Made by a program: the position numbers and the translations under genes
The notes under the pieces: generated by a model
What the model saw: only the letters and a program-made list of their open reading frames with translations
The model's database searches: none
What the model was told of the DNA's origin: nothing
Assembly (NCBI GenBank): GCA_023897205.1
Contig: JAHWDD010000006.1
Span: forward strand, 2,480,001-2,544,000
Source: Exophiala sp. HKRS030
Taxonomy: Eukaryota; Ascomycota; Eurotiomycetes; Chaetothyriales; Herpotrichiellaceae
DNA length: 64,000 nt
Direction of reading: 5' to 3'
Shown here: one piece after another, positions 32,945 through 44,429 of the stretch
Position numbering within the stretch: position 1 is the first letter of the stretch
Layout of the letters: each line of letters begins with the position of its first letter

Positions 32945-34440
32945 ACAGACTATTATGCTTTGCAAAATTCCGTAAAAACCTTATTTTTTTGCAAGTTATA
33001 TGAAATCTGCACACCGCCATATGGCCTATATTAACAAACTTATCCTGTAGCCGCAATAGCCCTAGATAGCACTGTAATTTACTACAATATATCGTAACTA
33101 CATATAAACATGATGTTAAATTGTATAAGGCGCACAATAACTTTATTCTGTTAACTCTAGGAGTTATTAGCCTCTTAATCACTCCGCGAGACCCTTATTA
33201 CTTATAACACTTATATGAAGCGCAAAAGTAACAGTAATAGCTTTATAATAAGGGCTAATAAGGTAAGTTTAAAGCGTCATGCTATATCTCTAAGTCCTTA
33301 TCCCTCTTAAATAGCTAGTCCTAACCTACTAAAGTTATTAGAGTCACTAAAGTTACTACTAAGACTAAGTATTAAGGAGAATATTATGTTATAAGCACAG
33401 AAAGCATTAAATCTTCTTAATAAGAATAATAAAGTCTTATCTATATCTAGTAATACTAAAGAAAATAATAAAGAGAAGAGAGAGATATTAATATAAGTCT
33501 CTTTATTAGTATAACTTAGTTATTAATTAAATACTTCACTATATACTATAAAGAATAACTTAAGCTTAATTAATATAAACTCTATTAAATTAATATTTAA
33601 GATTAATAAACTTTTTTATAATATCACTATAGAAATCTTTATTAAGAAGGTTAAGATTCTTAGTATAAAAATATTATATTAAGGTTTTAATATTATTAAC
33701 ACACTTCTTAAGTATAAAGGTTAACTTAAGTATTAATATAATAACTATAATTAAAAGACTTATAAATTATGTCCCTCTATCTTTAGGGGTAAGTTCATAA
33801 TTAAATAAAGTAATAAAAAGCTTTATTCCTTAACTATAAAGACTTAGGAACACTTTAAGAAGGCCTATTAAAAGTGATAAAAACTTTATTATACTTAAAA
33901 AGATAGCTATAAGAGTAGGACTAAACTTAGTGCGTATTTAGTACTAGTATACTTAATTATTAAGAAGCTAAAATAATATTAACTAACTAGTTAATATAGC
34001 TTATTTAGTGAGAACATTTTAATATTGTCATTATTTTATAATAATATCTTTTTAAGTTATTATCTTAACTTAATCTAAATATATTACTATTATAAGGAAA
34101 AGACTAGGAATAAAAGGTTAAAGAATAAAGTAATTTTCATAATATAATAATAGTGAGAAGAAAAATAACTCTAGGCATAAAAAGAGATTACTACTAGAGT
34201 AAGCTTCCTTAATATCTTAAAGAGACATTATTATAAGTTAAAGAATTATAAGAATTACTTTTATTTATATATTAATTATAGAGAATAATATTTTTCTCTA
34301 TTTATGTTATTAGTTTAGTGTTAAAGTGATATAATTATAAAGAAGGCTTCTAATATAATAACTAACTAGGTACTAAACGCGATTATAGTGGCCTTTCTCT
34401 TAGAATAAAATAGGAATAAAAAACGCTATAATACTTCTTT
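32945..34440. mobile_element. AT-rich decayed block, probably RIP-mutated repeat
   Basis: About 1.5 kb of strongly A/T-rich DNA with abundant TpA steps and stop codons in all frames; in the 60 bases from 33541 I count only 7 G/C. It ends abruptly near 34440 at normal-composition DNA. This is what repeat-induced point mutation leaves of a transposon. No terminal repeats, target duplication or intact transposase frame can be read, so the element type is unknown. Confidence 0.65.
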
Positions 34441-37219
34441 ACTACGTCCCAGATTCTTCGAACTCCAATTCCCCTTCCCGATCTAGCGGGTGAGCTGCGC
34501 CGCTCTAACTCACCCCGAGCTCAGCCTAGCTTAGCCTAGCTCACCCTTAGCTCAGTTTCACCTCACCCTAGCGCCCAGGTCAGAGTGAGTTAGGGGGCGA
34601 GTCACAGGTGCGCACAGGCTGCGCCCAAGGTGAGCCGAAATTGGACTAAGAGATGGGCGAAGGGTGGCGAGGGTCGGCGATGGCCTTTGATTGGTCCATG
34701 TCTATGGGGCCGATGAGCGACTTTTCGACGACAGGAAATCCAACCCTTCCCCCTTTCCCTCCTTCTCTCCCTCCCGCACATACATTCTTCCAAGTGCAAC
34801 CAAAGTTCTTTGACCACTCGAATGTTTTTCAGCAACGACATGACTGCACCGCATCGACGCCAGGATGACCGGTGTCAGGATGAGGCAGGAATCTAGTAGA
34901 CCCTTCGCGGCTGCAGCGGCTGCAGCAGTGGCCAAATAGATCGAACTATTACAGGGCTATGCAAGGACGAGCCAGTCCCTGTTCAGATTTAGGAGAAGAA
35001 AGCAGACCTTGGCTAGCACGTCTCATCCTCGCCATCGGGCTTGTTCCTTCGGTTGGCCACGACTGGGTGTACACCTGTATTTGCGCTGCAGGGGCTGCGG
35101 AAGCCTAACGAATAACTTTTACCAGCAGGGAAGAGGGTGTATTGCGAGAGGTTGCCGATCGGCCGGGCAGACGGGATGAACGAACACTCTAGCTCTGTGC
35201 AGATTCGGCCAGGCTATGGAAGGTTACATGCTTCAAGGATGCTCGAGGATGCGTATGCGCCTAAGTGGCCTATGATGTGACCAAGGCTCCCTTGACGGCG
35301 CCAATGCGTGCGGCATTTGTGGCTTGAGGTGTCTGCCTCGTGCGATGGCGAGACTTCAAGACGAGGCCTGCATGTGGATTAAGAGAAGAGAAAGTGAGAC
35401 TCCTCGCCGCACGCCGAGTTGCCTAGACTGGCTTGTCAAGTCTATCGCAGATCCATCGCATCTTGTCTGTGAGAGGACTCCGTAAGAGATTGTCGCGAAG
35501 GCACTCGGCTCAGTCTGTTTGAGACAGAGGCTCAAGAACACAGACAATGACTCTACATCATGCTGAGGAGCCTTTCGCCTCCTCATCTTGTATGCTACAG
35601 AATCCCCCGAGGAAATCAACCTCAGTGCGATCGATAAAGCCAATCGCAACCGCACCAAGAACTGCGAAGTGCAGCGTTGGGTGCCGACGGCTCATTTGAT
35701 TTGTCCTGGAAAATCGTTCTGAAGATGCGCCGAGAGTATTGAGCATCCAGCGATCGCCTTCTCCCGTTGCCTGGTCCCCTCAACGTCCCCTCAACGACCG
35801 CGTGTCACATTTACGAGCGCGGTCCAGGCCCCTCGACAGAGGCGGTTTCTCGTCACCTTTTATAATAGTCTGTCCTTGCTTCCAATTTTCGTTGTTTGCT
35901 CTTTCAACGACTCAAAGTCTCTCCTTGTGCTGGAAAAGCCCCCCTACAGCCGGCCATCCTGCACTTCTGTCTGAGTACCTGAAGATCCGAAACAACGAAT
36001 AGAAGTGGCAACAGGCAAAATATGGCAGGGCCAGCCAATTGCTTCCGAATTATCCCCCTAGCATTGACGATTCACCTCTACGCCATCTTGCTCTATCTTT
36101 TATGCGCGAAAGACGCTCTCGACACCTTGGCATTGAGGCTGATCACATATATCGCCATCCTAGTTATGATTCCCCTGGTCTAGGAGATGTCAAACAACGG
36201 AGAGGACCGGTATTTACTGAAGCTGCCGTTCTGTCCCGTTCTCTGCCAGCGAGTATCCGGTGGGAGATGTTCTCATGAGATAGCAGACTTGCTTCATTTT
36301 TACCCTAGCTTCGGCGAAATGGTTGGGTGATGGCTCTCGAATATTTTTGTGTAGGATAGCCTACAGTTGATAGACGAGTGCGAGGAAACTTCGTGTCCTT
36401 AGCCGTTGTCCAATACTATGGAGCAGACAAAAACCTCGAGGGTGTTATACTATGGTTGAGTTTCCAACGTTGATGAGATTGGCGATATCAGTTGGGCGGT
36501 CTCCCACGAGACTACAGGGCATCTTAGTCACTTACGCCGAGCCACGGCAGACAAATCCGATCACGGCGTGCGTACTGGTACACAAACCACTCTCTGAAAG
36601 AGCACGAAATAGGAGGAGTCAGGGCATCTTCAGCTCAATCCAGCGGCAACCAACAACATCTTTCAAAGAGTCCCACTCTGCCTCGCCGTCGCCCTCCCAG
36701 CCGAGTTACAGCGGACGGCAGCGAGGAAGCAGCAACGCAGAAAACGGGGGCTGGAAGAGAGTCAGTGCATTGTGCACAAGAGTAATGGGCTTATTCAATG
36801 CTCTGTATGTTCCATGTGTGTTCACACATTCTCCTAGACAACCCTAATATACTGGGTGACGATCAGCCAGTTGGTATACATTCTAGATCACCCATTCCTG
36901 ACGACGAAAATTCTGCCTTCGATATCCGGCAAACCCAGCAATCTCTCTCCAAATCTCTCTTGGGGATGTTCCAATTCACGCATGACTGAGAGAAAGAGAA
37001 CTCCAGGCCATTCAAACGGATATTTATGCAGGCCACGAGCTACGAGGTAGTGGATCACACAATGACGACGATGTCTTACTCGTAGTCTCGCCGATGATTG
37101 TTACAGTACAGTCACGAATACGCCAGCGTCAGTTAGCCCACATGAAGTGTCATAACTGACTGAATGAGAGAGGGTTTCAGCAATCAAACGGTAAATCAGG
37201 AATTGCTATCACTATCGAG
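34441..37219. other. 2.8 kb region, no supported gene
   Basis: It begins with a short-period repeat of CTAGCTTAG/AGCTCA words (about 34500-34570). The rest is of normal composition, with only short open frames and no recognised domain. Confidence 0.4.
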
Positions 37220-38892
37220 TCAAAACATACCCTTCATTTTACATCGGTCTTCTTGTCTTCGATTCTCAATCCACCGCTACACCAGTTTTAGCTCCTGTCA
37301 TTTTTCACATGAGGACGCCTTACCCGAACTTGGGGAATTGTCATTTGTGTTCGCTCCGCGATACCTTGAAGCTCCTCTTCAGTCGCACTTCGATTTCGAT
37401 ATTTTTGGTAAGCTTCTCGAAGAATTGAGACATCTTCAATGCTGGAAATTTGTGTCAGTAAAATTAATGTCGAGGACGAGATACGACTTACCTTGGTTTG
37501 TGGCGTCGTCGGACGGGGGCTTCGGTAACCTCCAGACCATTACAAGTAACTCTGTTTGTCCGTCGCTCCTGAAAGACCTGTAATGTCTTTTGGGTATTCA
37601 TCGTGCCTGTTGGGGGAGACTTGCGATCTTGATAAGATGTATCTGTAGTTTGGTCATAACAGCCCCGGAATTTAGAATAGTACTCGTTTTGACTGACCTT
37701 GTTTCCGGCGTGTCATAGTCTGCACACTCGAACCCCTGACTCCACGATCTAAGCACGATGATCTTGCACCTGATTTATGTTCGGAGAGCTCTCTCGATTC
37801 TGTCGGTTTGAGACAAGAAAGGTCGAATGGAAATTGGATAGATGACAGGTCTATCTGGTTGTCACACTCCAATGTCGTTGTCATCCCTTTAACAGCTTGC
37901 AAATTACTCATACGGAGTGGCGACGTCTGTGAGGGTGGCGTAGGCGTCATAAATCTGAACGACGGCCGGGAAAGTTGTAACTGCCTGTCGATTTCAGAGA
38001 AGTTCATCTCCGGGCCAAAATCGCCATCACACTCAAAGAGTCCATCTTGTCTCGGTCCATCTCTTGATACGTTCCCAGGTTGTGCTGTATTCGAAGGACC
38101 TTCGTCCGGACATAGTCCATCGTCACCGAAAACTTTTTTACCTTGTGCGTCTCGAGTAGAAATCAATTCAAGCAGGGCCTTGGTGATTAAGGTCAAGCCA
38201 AGCAGGCAAGAGAGATTCACCGCCAAAGAAATATGTGCATAGGATCCTTGAATCTTAGGATCACCCCTTACAACCTCGATAGAAGGTAATCTCCGCTTGA
38301 ATCTCTGCAAGGTGTCCCTATGAGAGGGATGCGCTGACGATGCTTTTAAGATATGGGTAAGGTTGACACTGAAGTCTCTCCGTCTGACTGCCACTACATC
38401 ATTGTCGCATTCGAGAAAATGAAAGTGTTGACTCTGTCGAGTATGCGTCACTTTCATCACTCGCGTTCTTTCGTGCAAGATTGCTCCGAGGGCTTGAAGT
38501 GAATAAAGGTTACACAAATTAATGGCGACGTCGGACTCGACGAACACGCCCAATGAATCCACCACGTCATAGTTGAACTTCTGATTTTGCCAACTAAATG
38601 GGGGTTCATCAAACCCTGCTGCTCGAAAAACTTGGCTTGCGTTTATCCATAAATCCTGATCTCGAATCAGAATTGTACGGTCTTCAAAGATAAGCTTTGT
38701 GTAGCTCGGGATTTTCTCTCGCTGTTCCATCTGGAGCGGATCAGATAAGATGGGAGTTTTCTGCGCTCTTTGACCTTCTTGAGCTTCTCCAAAAGACAAA
38801 AGCGGCCGAAAGTCATCGTCAAGATTGGCCATAGCACATAGTCCGCGTGCTGTCGGAAGGTCAATCCAAGGACCCGTCGCGGACGTATCCAT
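37220..38892 (-). CDS. tandem APSES/KilA-N-like protein with C-terminal homeodomain
   Basis: Predicted nuclear DNA-binding protein of unknown role. Four exons on the minus strand: 38892-37698, 37642-37492, 37441-37324 and 37276-37220. The introns (55, 50 and 47 nt) are GT...AG and phases close to 506 aa. Two APSES/KilA-N-like domains follow each other: about residues 66-140 (RTILIRDQDLWINASQVFRA) and 158-240 (VVAVRRRDFSVNLTHILKAS, then IQGSYAHISLAVNLSCLLG). After a Ser/Pro-rich linker comes a homeodomain at about 443-502. It has a basic arm RRRHK, helix 1 EDVSILREAYQKY, helix 2 TEEELQGIAERTQ and helix 3 IPQVRRWIENRRQEDR, keeping the invariant W, N and R of WFxNRR. The helix 1-2 loop seems about two residues long beyond standard. 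The homeodomain exists only after splicing. The N-terminus could extend into the sequence gap 73 bases upstream; ATG 38832 is an alternative start. Confidence 0.72.
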
Positions 38893-38965
38893 GGTAAAGT
38901 TGAGTCGAGCATCTGGTACATGTAAAATGCCCCGGTGCCTGCCCGAGTTCTGTACAACAAACTGC

Positions 38966-39065
38966 NNNNNNNNNNNNNNNNNNNNNNNNNNNNNNNNNNN
39001 NNNNNNNNNNNNNNNNNNNNNNNNNNNNNNNNNNNNNNNNNNNNNNNNNNNNNNNNNNNNNNNNN
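38966..39065. other. assembly gap (100 N)
   Basis: Exactly 100 Ns, a conventional scaffold-gap placeholder of unknown true length, immediately upstream of the APSES-homeodomain gene. Its promoter or a 5' exon may be missing. Confidence 0.99.
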
Positions 39066-39973
39066 AGCCTAGTTACACCACGAACAGAGCAAAAATGAGG
39101 TCGTCGTCGCGTTACAAAGAAGCGACAGGAAGGTCAAAAAATAAGTGGATTCCGGGCGCGCTAACATTCAAATCGTGCATGCGGAGGGGATCTCATCAAC
39201 TAGCTTCGGACCCACACAAGCTGTCAATAACATGCTTTTGGAGCATCTTTCTTGTCATCAGCTCTTGACAGCTCGAATCATGATCGACAACCCATCCGGA
39301 GTCCACGGCTGGTCACGGCTGGTACATGCAAGAAGTCCGTATGTCAGCTATCTTGCATGCACTGTGACGTGAAAAGAGGCAACATGTCCAAACCTGTTGT
39401 TCACCACCAGCATCAAGAATTTGTCTAGACCAAGGATGTCAATTCAATCCAGAATCCTCAGTCGTTGACGGCAAAAATGATCAAGTCCGCGAAATTAATC
39501 TTGCGGTTTCTGCCGCATTGACATGACAGGTGCCTTTATGTAAGCTTCATGCACAAGTCAACACTGCAGTGATGAGAGATTCTTCCATCCGTCACAATCA
39601 GAGAAACCATAGTTGGCTAGGACTATCATGCCACTGGAATAATAACTCAGCATTATTTTTCAGAAAAGTCTTGGCTACGTTTACAACTCAAAAGACTCTG
39701 CTGAGCGTGAAAATGCCAGTGTCGCGAGAGACTGTGTTTTCATTATGGTGTCTGAAAACAAATCAGTTCAAGACGCATCTCTTCTCTTCCAAACCGTCGA
39801 GCTTGTTGTGTTCCTTCGATCCAAGAGGTAGAGTGCGAAAGCTAACATGACCAAGGTACCTCAGTCCCAATCTTCACTGGCTAACTACTATGGTTGATAT
39901 TCTTCGAGGGAACTATGGTGGCACAAGAAGTATTGATCCAACGACAACAATCTTCCTGCCCTTGTCAACCCTA
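39066..39973. other. spacer right of the gap
   Basis: 3' flank of the MOSC gene. Only short open frames, no domain recognised. Confidence 0.4.
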
Positions 39974-41019
39974 TCAGAAGCCCTTCAGATACCTATGTGC
40001 TTGGGTCACCGCCGTGACTTCAAATCTCATTCCCACCTCAATATGACCCTCATTTCTCGGACACGAGAGCATTCCAAAGCAAGGCTTCCATTTGATACCC
40101 TCGTCGATTCTACGATAACTGACCAATAGATCCCATGGCTGTTTTGGATTCTTCTCCGCGGTCTCTGGATCCACGTTAGGAACCTGACAACGAGCACACC
40201 TCGCGACCACATCGAGATCGATAGCATGCCGGTTACCACCAGTGATGGTGGTAAGATATGATGAGTCGCCGTTAATGCGTACAGTCTTCCATTCATCCTC
40301 GGACCAGGCTTCACCGCCTTTGATGACAATGTTTGGCCGAAAGCGCTCAATCGTGATTGCCTTATGTCCACCTTGTTCCAGTCGCGAATTCAGTTCGTTC
40401 AGTGAACTCTCAGTCCCTATCAGAATTGGCAATACGTCTGGAAAGTTGACGCTTTCGGTCCGTCCCAAATGTTCGGGATCACCATTGCCACGAACTATTC
40501 TGGGAGTGGGACCTTTCATCACCAGACTCACATTGTCACCAAAGAATTCTGAGAATATGGATTTGATTTTCGGATCCTTGTATTCGTAAGCATCGGTAAT
40601 ATACTCCCAGACGTCGACGTCAATAATGTCAGTATGCTCTCCCAGCCAGCCCTTGGAAGGGAAGAGGGGCACCCGGACTTGCTTGTCGGCGTCGTTGCGG
40701 ACTGTGATGACAAGATCACCAGCGGTTTCATCAATTGCCGTATTTATCAATGTCATCTGCGAATTTGAGCGGATTGTGACAAACTTTCTGTCCTTGTCGA
40801 CGAACTAAGTGATCCAAAAAGTGTTAGCCAGGACTAAGGAGGGTGGAGGTGTACGAGGGATAGATATGGCATCATATCCAACCTCTTCCTACTCACCATC
40901 CATCGTCGGTCAAGCTCCAGTCCTTGTCGTGTCAATTTGGCTGACTTGAGAGACACTCCCCGACACGACTTGATGGGATAGATCCGTAGATCCGTGATTT
41001 CAGAGACAGTATACGTCAT
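39974..41019 (-). CDS. MOSC-domain molybdenum-cofactor protein (mARC-like)
   Basis: Molybdenum-cofactor sulfurase C-terminal-type protein, related to the amidoxime-reducing component that reduces N-hydroxylated compounds. Exons 41019-40897 and 40804-39974 (intron 92 nt, codon boundary) give 317 aa. The beta-barrel N-domain starts SEITDLRIYPIKSCRGVSLK and contains GLELDRRWMFVDKDRKFVTI. The MOSC domain shows FPDVLPILIGTESSLNELN, RFRPNIVIKGGEAWSEDEW and the conserved cysteine region CARCQVPNVDPETAEKNP, in which a Cys would ligate Mo. No membrane anchor is seen at the N-terminus, unlike animal mARC. Substrate unknown. Confidence 0.88.
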
Positions 41020-42259
41020 CTTTGGTTTTTTCGAGGTTTCGATATCGGGCCTATACGCCTGAGGCGTTCAAGTTTCCGAGACGCTTGTGTAGAGAATCGA
41101 AGAAACGGATGAAATGAAGATTTGTCCCGCGATGAAAGGAAACTGATTATTATGTCGACAAAGGTAAGGTAATCGAATAACTGGAGCCAAGACTCCGCTG
41201 TGCAAGACTTGAGATGACAAACAAGCGAAGTTCGCGACCCTCGGAACAAGTGATTCGTGTCAAGACGTGATATGAGGACAAAGTTCTATACCATCTTATT
41301 CAGGAGCACGATATGACCGTGCACAGGAGAAAAGCAATCCAATAATATATATATTCAACGTCACGGAGAATGAGGGGCTTGTCCTGGTGTTCAACCATCG
41401 GTCTATCGCTGATGATGTCCTGTGGAGTTGATTACTGACGCTGCTTTAAGGCGAAATCCCGAATGGCGTCATGATTTGCTTGCCGGGCGCCCTGCAACTG
41501 ACGAAGACCAAAAGACTCCTGAGCGCCACAGTTGTCAAGCTCAATGACCTCTACCTGCATCCTCGAGTATCAACAAGGCTATTCTTGTCTCTCATCTCGG
41601 TTTTACCTGCAGGACAAAGTGCGCAGGCCTAGCGAAAGGTGAGACTCTAACGGGCAACATTTATCCGTTTCTGCTATGCCTCTCCGGTAGCATGTTGAGC
41701 GAGCAAGTGGTTGCGAGTGACAAAGTTGATTTTGATACATGCAATTACTGTTGTTGCTCTGGCATCACTGCGAAAGTCTCGGCCATACATATGACTGTTT
41801 GCCTCTCTTTCCATTCCCAGGAGCCATGTGATTTGTATGGCACCCAGGCAACAAGGCGTGCTTTCTGTTAGCTCCAGTAGGGGTTTATGATTGGATCTGA
41901 AGTTATCTCGAGGTCCACTTTGCCTTAGGACTATGCCTCAATCCTGACTTTTGATAATCAAGTCAGACTTCAGAATCATCAATCGCAACGTGCGACGTGG
42001 AGAACTCTTGGCGCTATCAACACAACGGTGTTACCTTATAGCAATCGGAGATTGCCGAGAATCGACCCAAGGTGTGATTCACGGAACGATTGCAAAGCGT
42101 AAGTGCAGTCGGTTGATCATCATATCAGAAAACGGTGTTGCCTGAAGTGAGCGGATTAGCATTTCCCACGTCTGGTATGACCTAACAACCTGATATTGTA
42201 GAGACCACAACTACGTGCTCTAGGCCTCGAGATCAGATTTGACCACAAACAAAACCATC
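41020..42259. other. 1.2 kb divergent spacer
   Basis: Between the start codons of the MOSC and 2-oxoglutarate oxygenase genes. A short stretch near 41380-41600 reads partly open, but I recognise no gene. Confidence 0.4.
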
Positions 42260-43613
42260 ATGGCGACAGTCACCGAAACCGCGCAACCGTCTCACGTCAA
42301 ACTCGAACTCCGCACCGCCTACGGGCCGGTCTATCGAGAGGTGTCGACATCTGCACCACGCGAAGCTCGAGCGGATGAAATCCCATTGATCGATATCAGT
42401 GGCATCTACGGCGACCTGTCGGCACGCAAGGAGCTAGCCGCGCGGATCAGGCACGCCGCCGAGACGACGGGGTTCTTCTACATCAAGAACCATGGAATCC
42501 CCGAAGCGGCTATCCAAGGCGCGAGGAATGCGTCGCGGGATTTCTTCAAGCAGCCGGAAGAGAAAAAGCTGCTGGTGAGTAAGGACAAAGGGAAGTGGTA
42601 TAATGGATACTCTGGCAACAGAACGGCAATGGCTAGTCCGACCGAAGGATGTATGTATATACCTCCACCATTTTCGACATCTCATATCCCAACAAAGCGA
42701 AGAAGCAGAGAACAAAGAATCAATCAACCCTGACCATTCATTCATGCAGTGGACTACCGTGAATCATTCGCCTGGCGCTACGAGCCACAATACGACCCGG
42801 ACCCTAAAGACCCAGCCGCCGTGCCCGCCGAAGTCCAACCATACATCCGCGGCGAGAAGTACGTGTGGGAAGGCACATCACACCTCCCTGGCTTCAAAGA
42901 CAGCTGCATCACATACTGGCAAGAATGCCTGAAACTCGCACGCCGACTCGTGCGCATCTTCGCGCTGGCGCTCGACCTGCCCGAGGACTACTTCGACGCC
43001 GTCACCACGTACCCCGGCAGCGACGGCGTGTTCAACTACTACCCGGCCATGACGGAGCAGGAAATCGCCACGAGCCAGGATGTCGGGCTGGGCTCGCACA
43101 CGGACTTGCAGTGTTTTACCTTACTGTGGCAGGATATGAGCGGTGGGTTGCAGGTTCTGAGTCACGACGGGCAGTGGATCAAGGCTACGCCCATACAGGG
43201 CACCTTTGTCGTCAACATCGGTGACTATTTGATGCGCTTGACGAATGACCGCTTGAAGTCGACCGTGCATCGCGTCTACAACCGCTCGACCGTCGATAGG
43301 TATGTGTTTTCCCTTCCGAGCATATGCGCATGGAGAGCCTTTTTTTTTTACTTTTACTGTTGTGATTTACCGCATTGATGCTATTGCTGGTCACTCTCAG
43401 ATTTTAAAGAAGAGACGAGGGCTTTATTGACCTTGAGTGATATCCAGGTATTCGATGCCGTTCTTCTTCGGGTTCAATTTCAACGAGACCTGTGGCGTGC
43501 TTCCGTCTTGCATCGACGACGAGCATCCCGCCAAGTACGAGCCTATCTCCTGCGGGGAGTGGACTCAGTTGCGCTTCGAGCAGACGGATCAGAAGCCAAA
43601 TCGGGTCCGATGA
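42260..43613 (+). CDS. 2-oxoglutarate/Fe(II)-dependent oxygenase (isopenicillin N synthase family)
   Basis: Non-haem iron oxygenase. Exons 42260-42650, 42750-43299 and 43448-43613 give 368 aa with consistent phases. The N-terminal DIOX_N region is IPLIDISGIYGDL ... AAETTGFFYIKNHGIPEAAI. The catalytic core holds the HxD...H facial triad: GLGSHTDLQCFTLLWQD (His and Asp) and KSTVHRVYN (distal His), then RYSMPFFFGFNFNE with the R-x-S that binds 2-oxoglutarate, formed across the last intron. The start ATG follows ACCATC. It is convergent with a carboxymuconolactone-decarboxylase-like gene 168 bases away. Relatives act in secondary metabolism or hormone-like oxidation; the substrate cannot be read here. 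Confidence 0.92.
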
Positions 43614-43781
43614 TGGTTGGTATTGAACATCTGAATTATAGATATCATGTAGGGGCAGAGAACGTGCACGTGACGGGCCATCTAACGGCTGTGGTCGACC
43701 GAGGACCACCACATTGTCTTGTTTCTTTTATTCTCTTTCCTACGTCTTACTTCTTGTAGAGCATATTGAGGAAATGAGTTT

Positions 43782-44429
43782 CTATTTTCCAGCCCAGTCC
43801 GGAACCTTGGCGTTCTGTTCGCCAACATCCAACGCGACCAAGAACCGACTGACGAGATTGTAACTTGCTACCGTGGCCGTGAGCTCGACGATCTGCTGGT
43901 CGTTGAAGCCAACCTGTTTGATCTCGTCAAACAGCGCTTGTGGGACCTTGATGTCTCTTGTCATGGCATCGGCATATCTCAAGGCTGCCCATTGACGGTC
44001 ATCCAATGGTCCTTTGGAACTGGGGTTTAGTTGTTGAACCACGTCCAGCTTCTCTTGGTTGAATCCGTCGGCCGCGAGCAGAATTGGGGCATGTGCATTC
44101 CACTCGAACCAGGCTTGGTTGATCAGGGCGGGACGACAGATAGCGATTTCGCGAATATCGTCGGGAAGGGAGTTCTTGGTCCGAACTGCACCGAGGAGTG
44201 CATTCCAGCCTGTGCACGATTCGTCAGGGACTAGGTCGAGAGGTAACGGATGGACGGACGGGAGGACAAAAGTCTTAAGCTTACCATCTGCGATCTTGGG
44301 AGCATGCAGTAAAGTCAAGTCTAGAGGAATCAAGCCCATCGTGCCCCTCCGAGCCTTGACTCGCTCCAGCACTTGTTCATCTTCTTCGGACAGATTTGTC
44401 GGTGGATTGGGGACATAGTCGAGACGCAT
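43782..44429 (-). CDS. carboxymuconolactone decarboxylase/AhpD-like protein
   Basis: Small alpha-helical CMD-family protein. Exons 44429-44285 and 44209-43782 (intron 75 nt) give 190 aa. Reading through the intron is also open, so a splice is needed to obtain IADGWNALLGAVRTKNSLPD. The CMD core is DDIREIAICRPALINQAWFE followed by WNAHAPILLAADGF. The tail QQIVELTATVASYNLVSRFL is typical. No CxxC pair is seen, so peroxidase activity of the AhpD kind is unlikely; decarboxylase or isomerase-like function is possible. It is convergent with the 2-oxoglutarate oxygenase. Confidence 0.85.
   Translation of the reverse strand: MRLDYVPNPPTNLSEEDEQVLERVKARRGTMGLIPLDLTLLHAPKIADGKLKTFVLPSVHPLPLDLVPDESCTGWNALLGAVRTKNSLPDDIREIAICRPALINQAWFEWNAHAPILLAADGFNQEKLDVVQQLNPSSKGPLDDRQWAALRYADAMTRDIKVPQALFDEIKQVGFNDQQIVELTATVASYNLVSRFLVALDVGEQNAKVPDWAGK

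Noticed and set aside
37220..38892. KilA-N domains taken as evidence of a virus or phage insert
   Set aside because: KilA-N and APSES share a fold and APSES is an ordinary fungal regulator domain. Introns and the homeodomain argue for a eukaryotic gene.
43782..44429. CMD gene read as a single uninterrupted exon
   Set aside because: The inserted stretch (KLKTFVLPSVHPLP) is not family-like and is exactly bounded by GTAAGC and CAG; splicing restores the conserved join.
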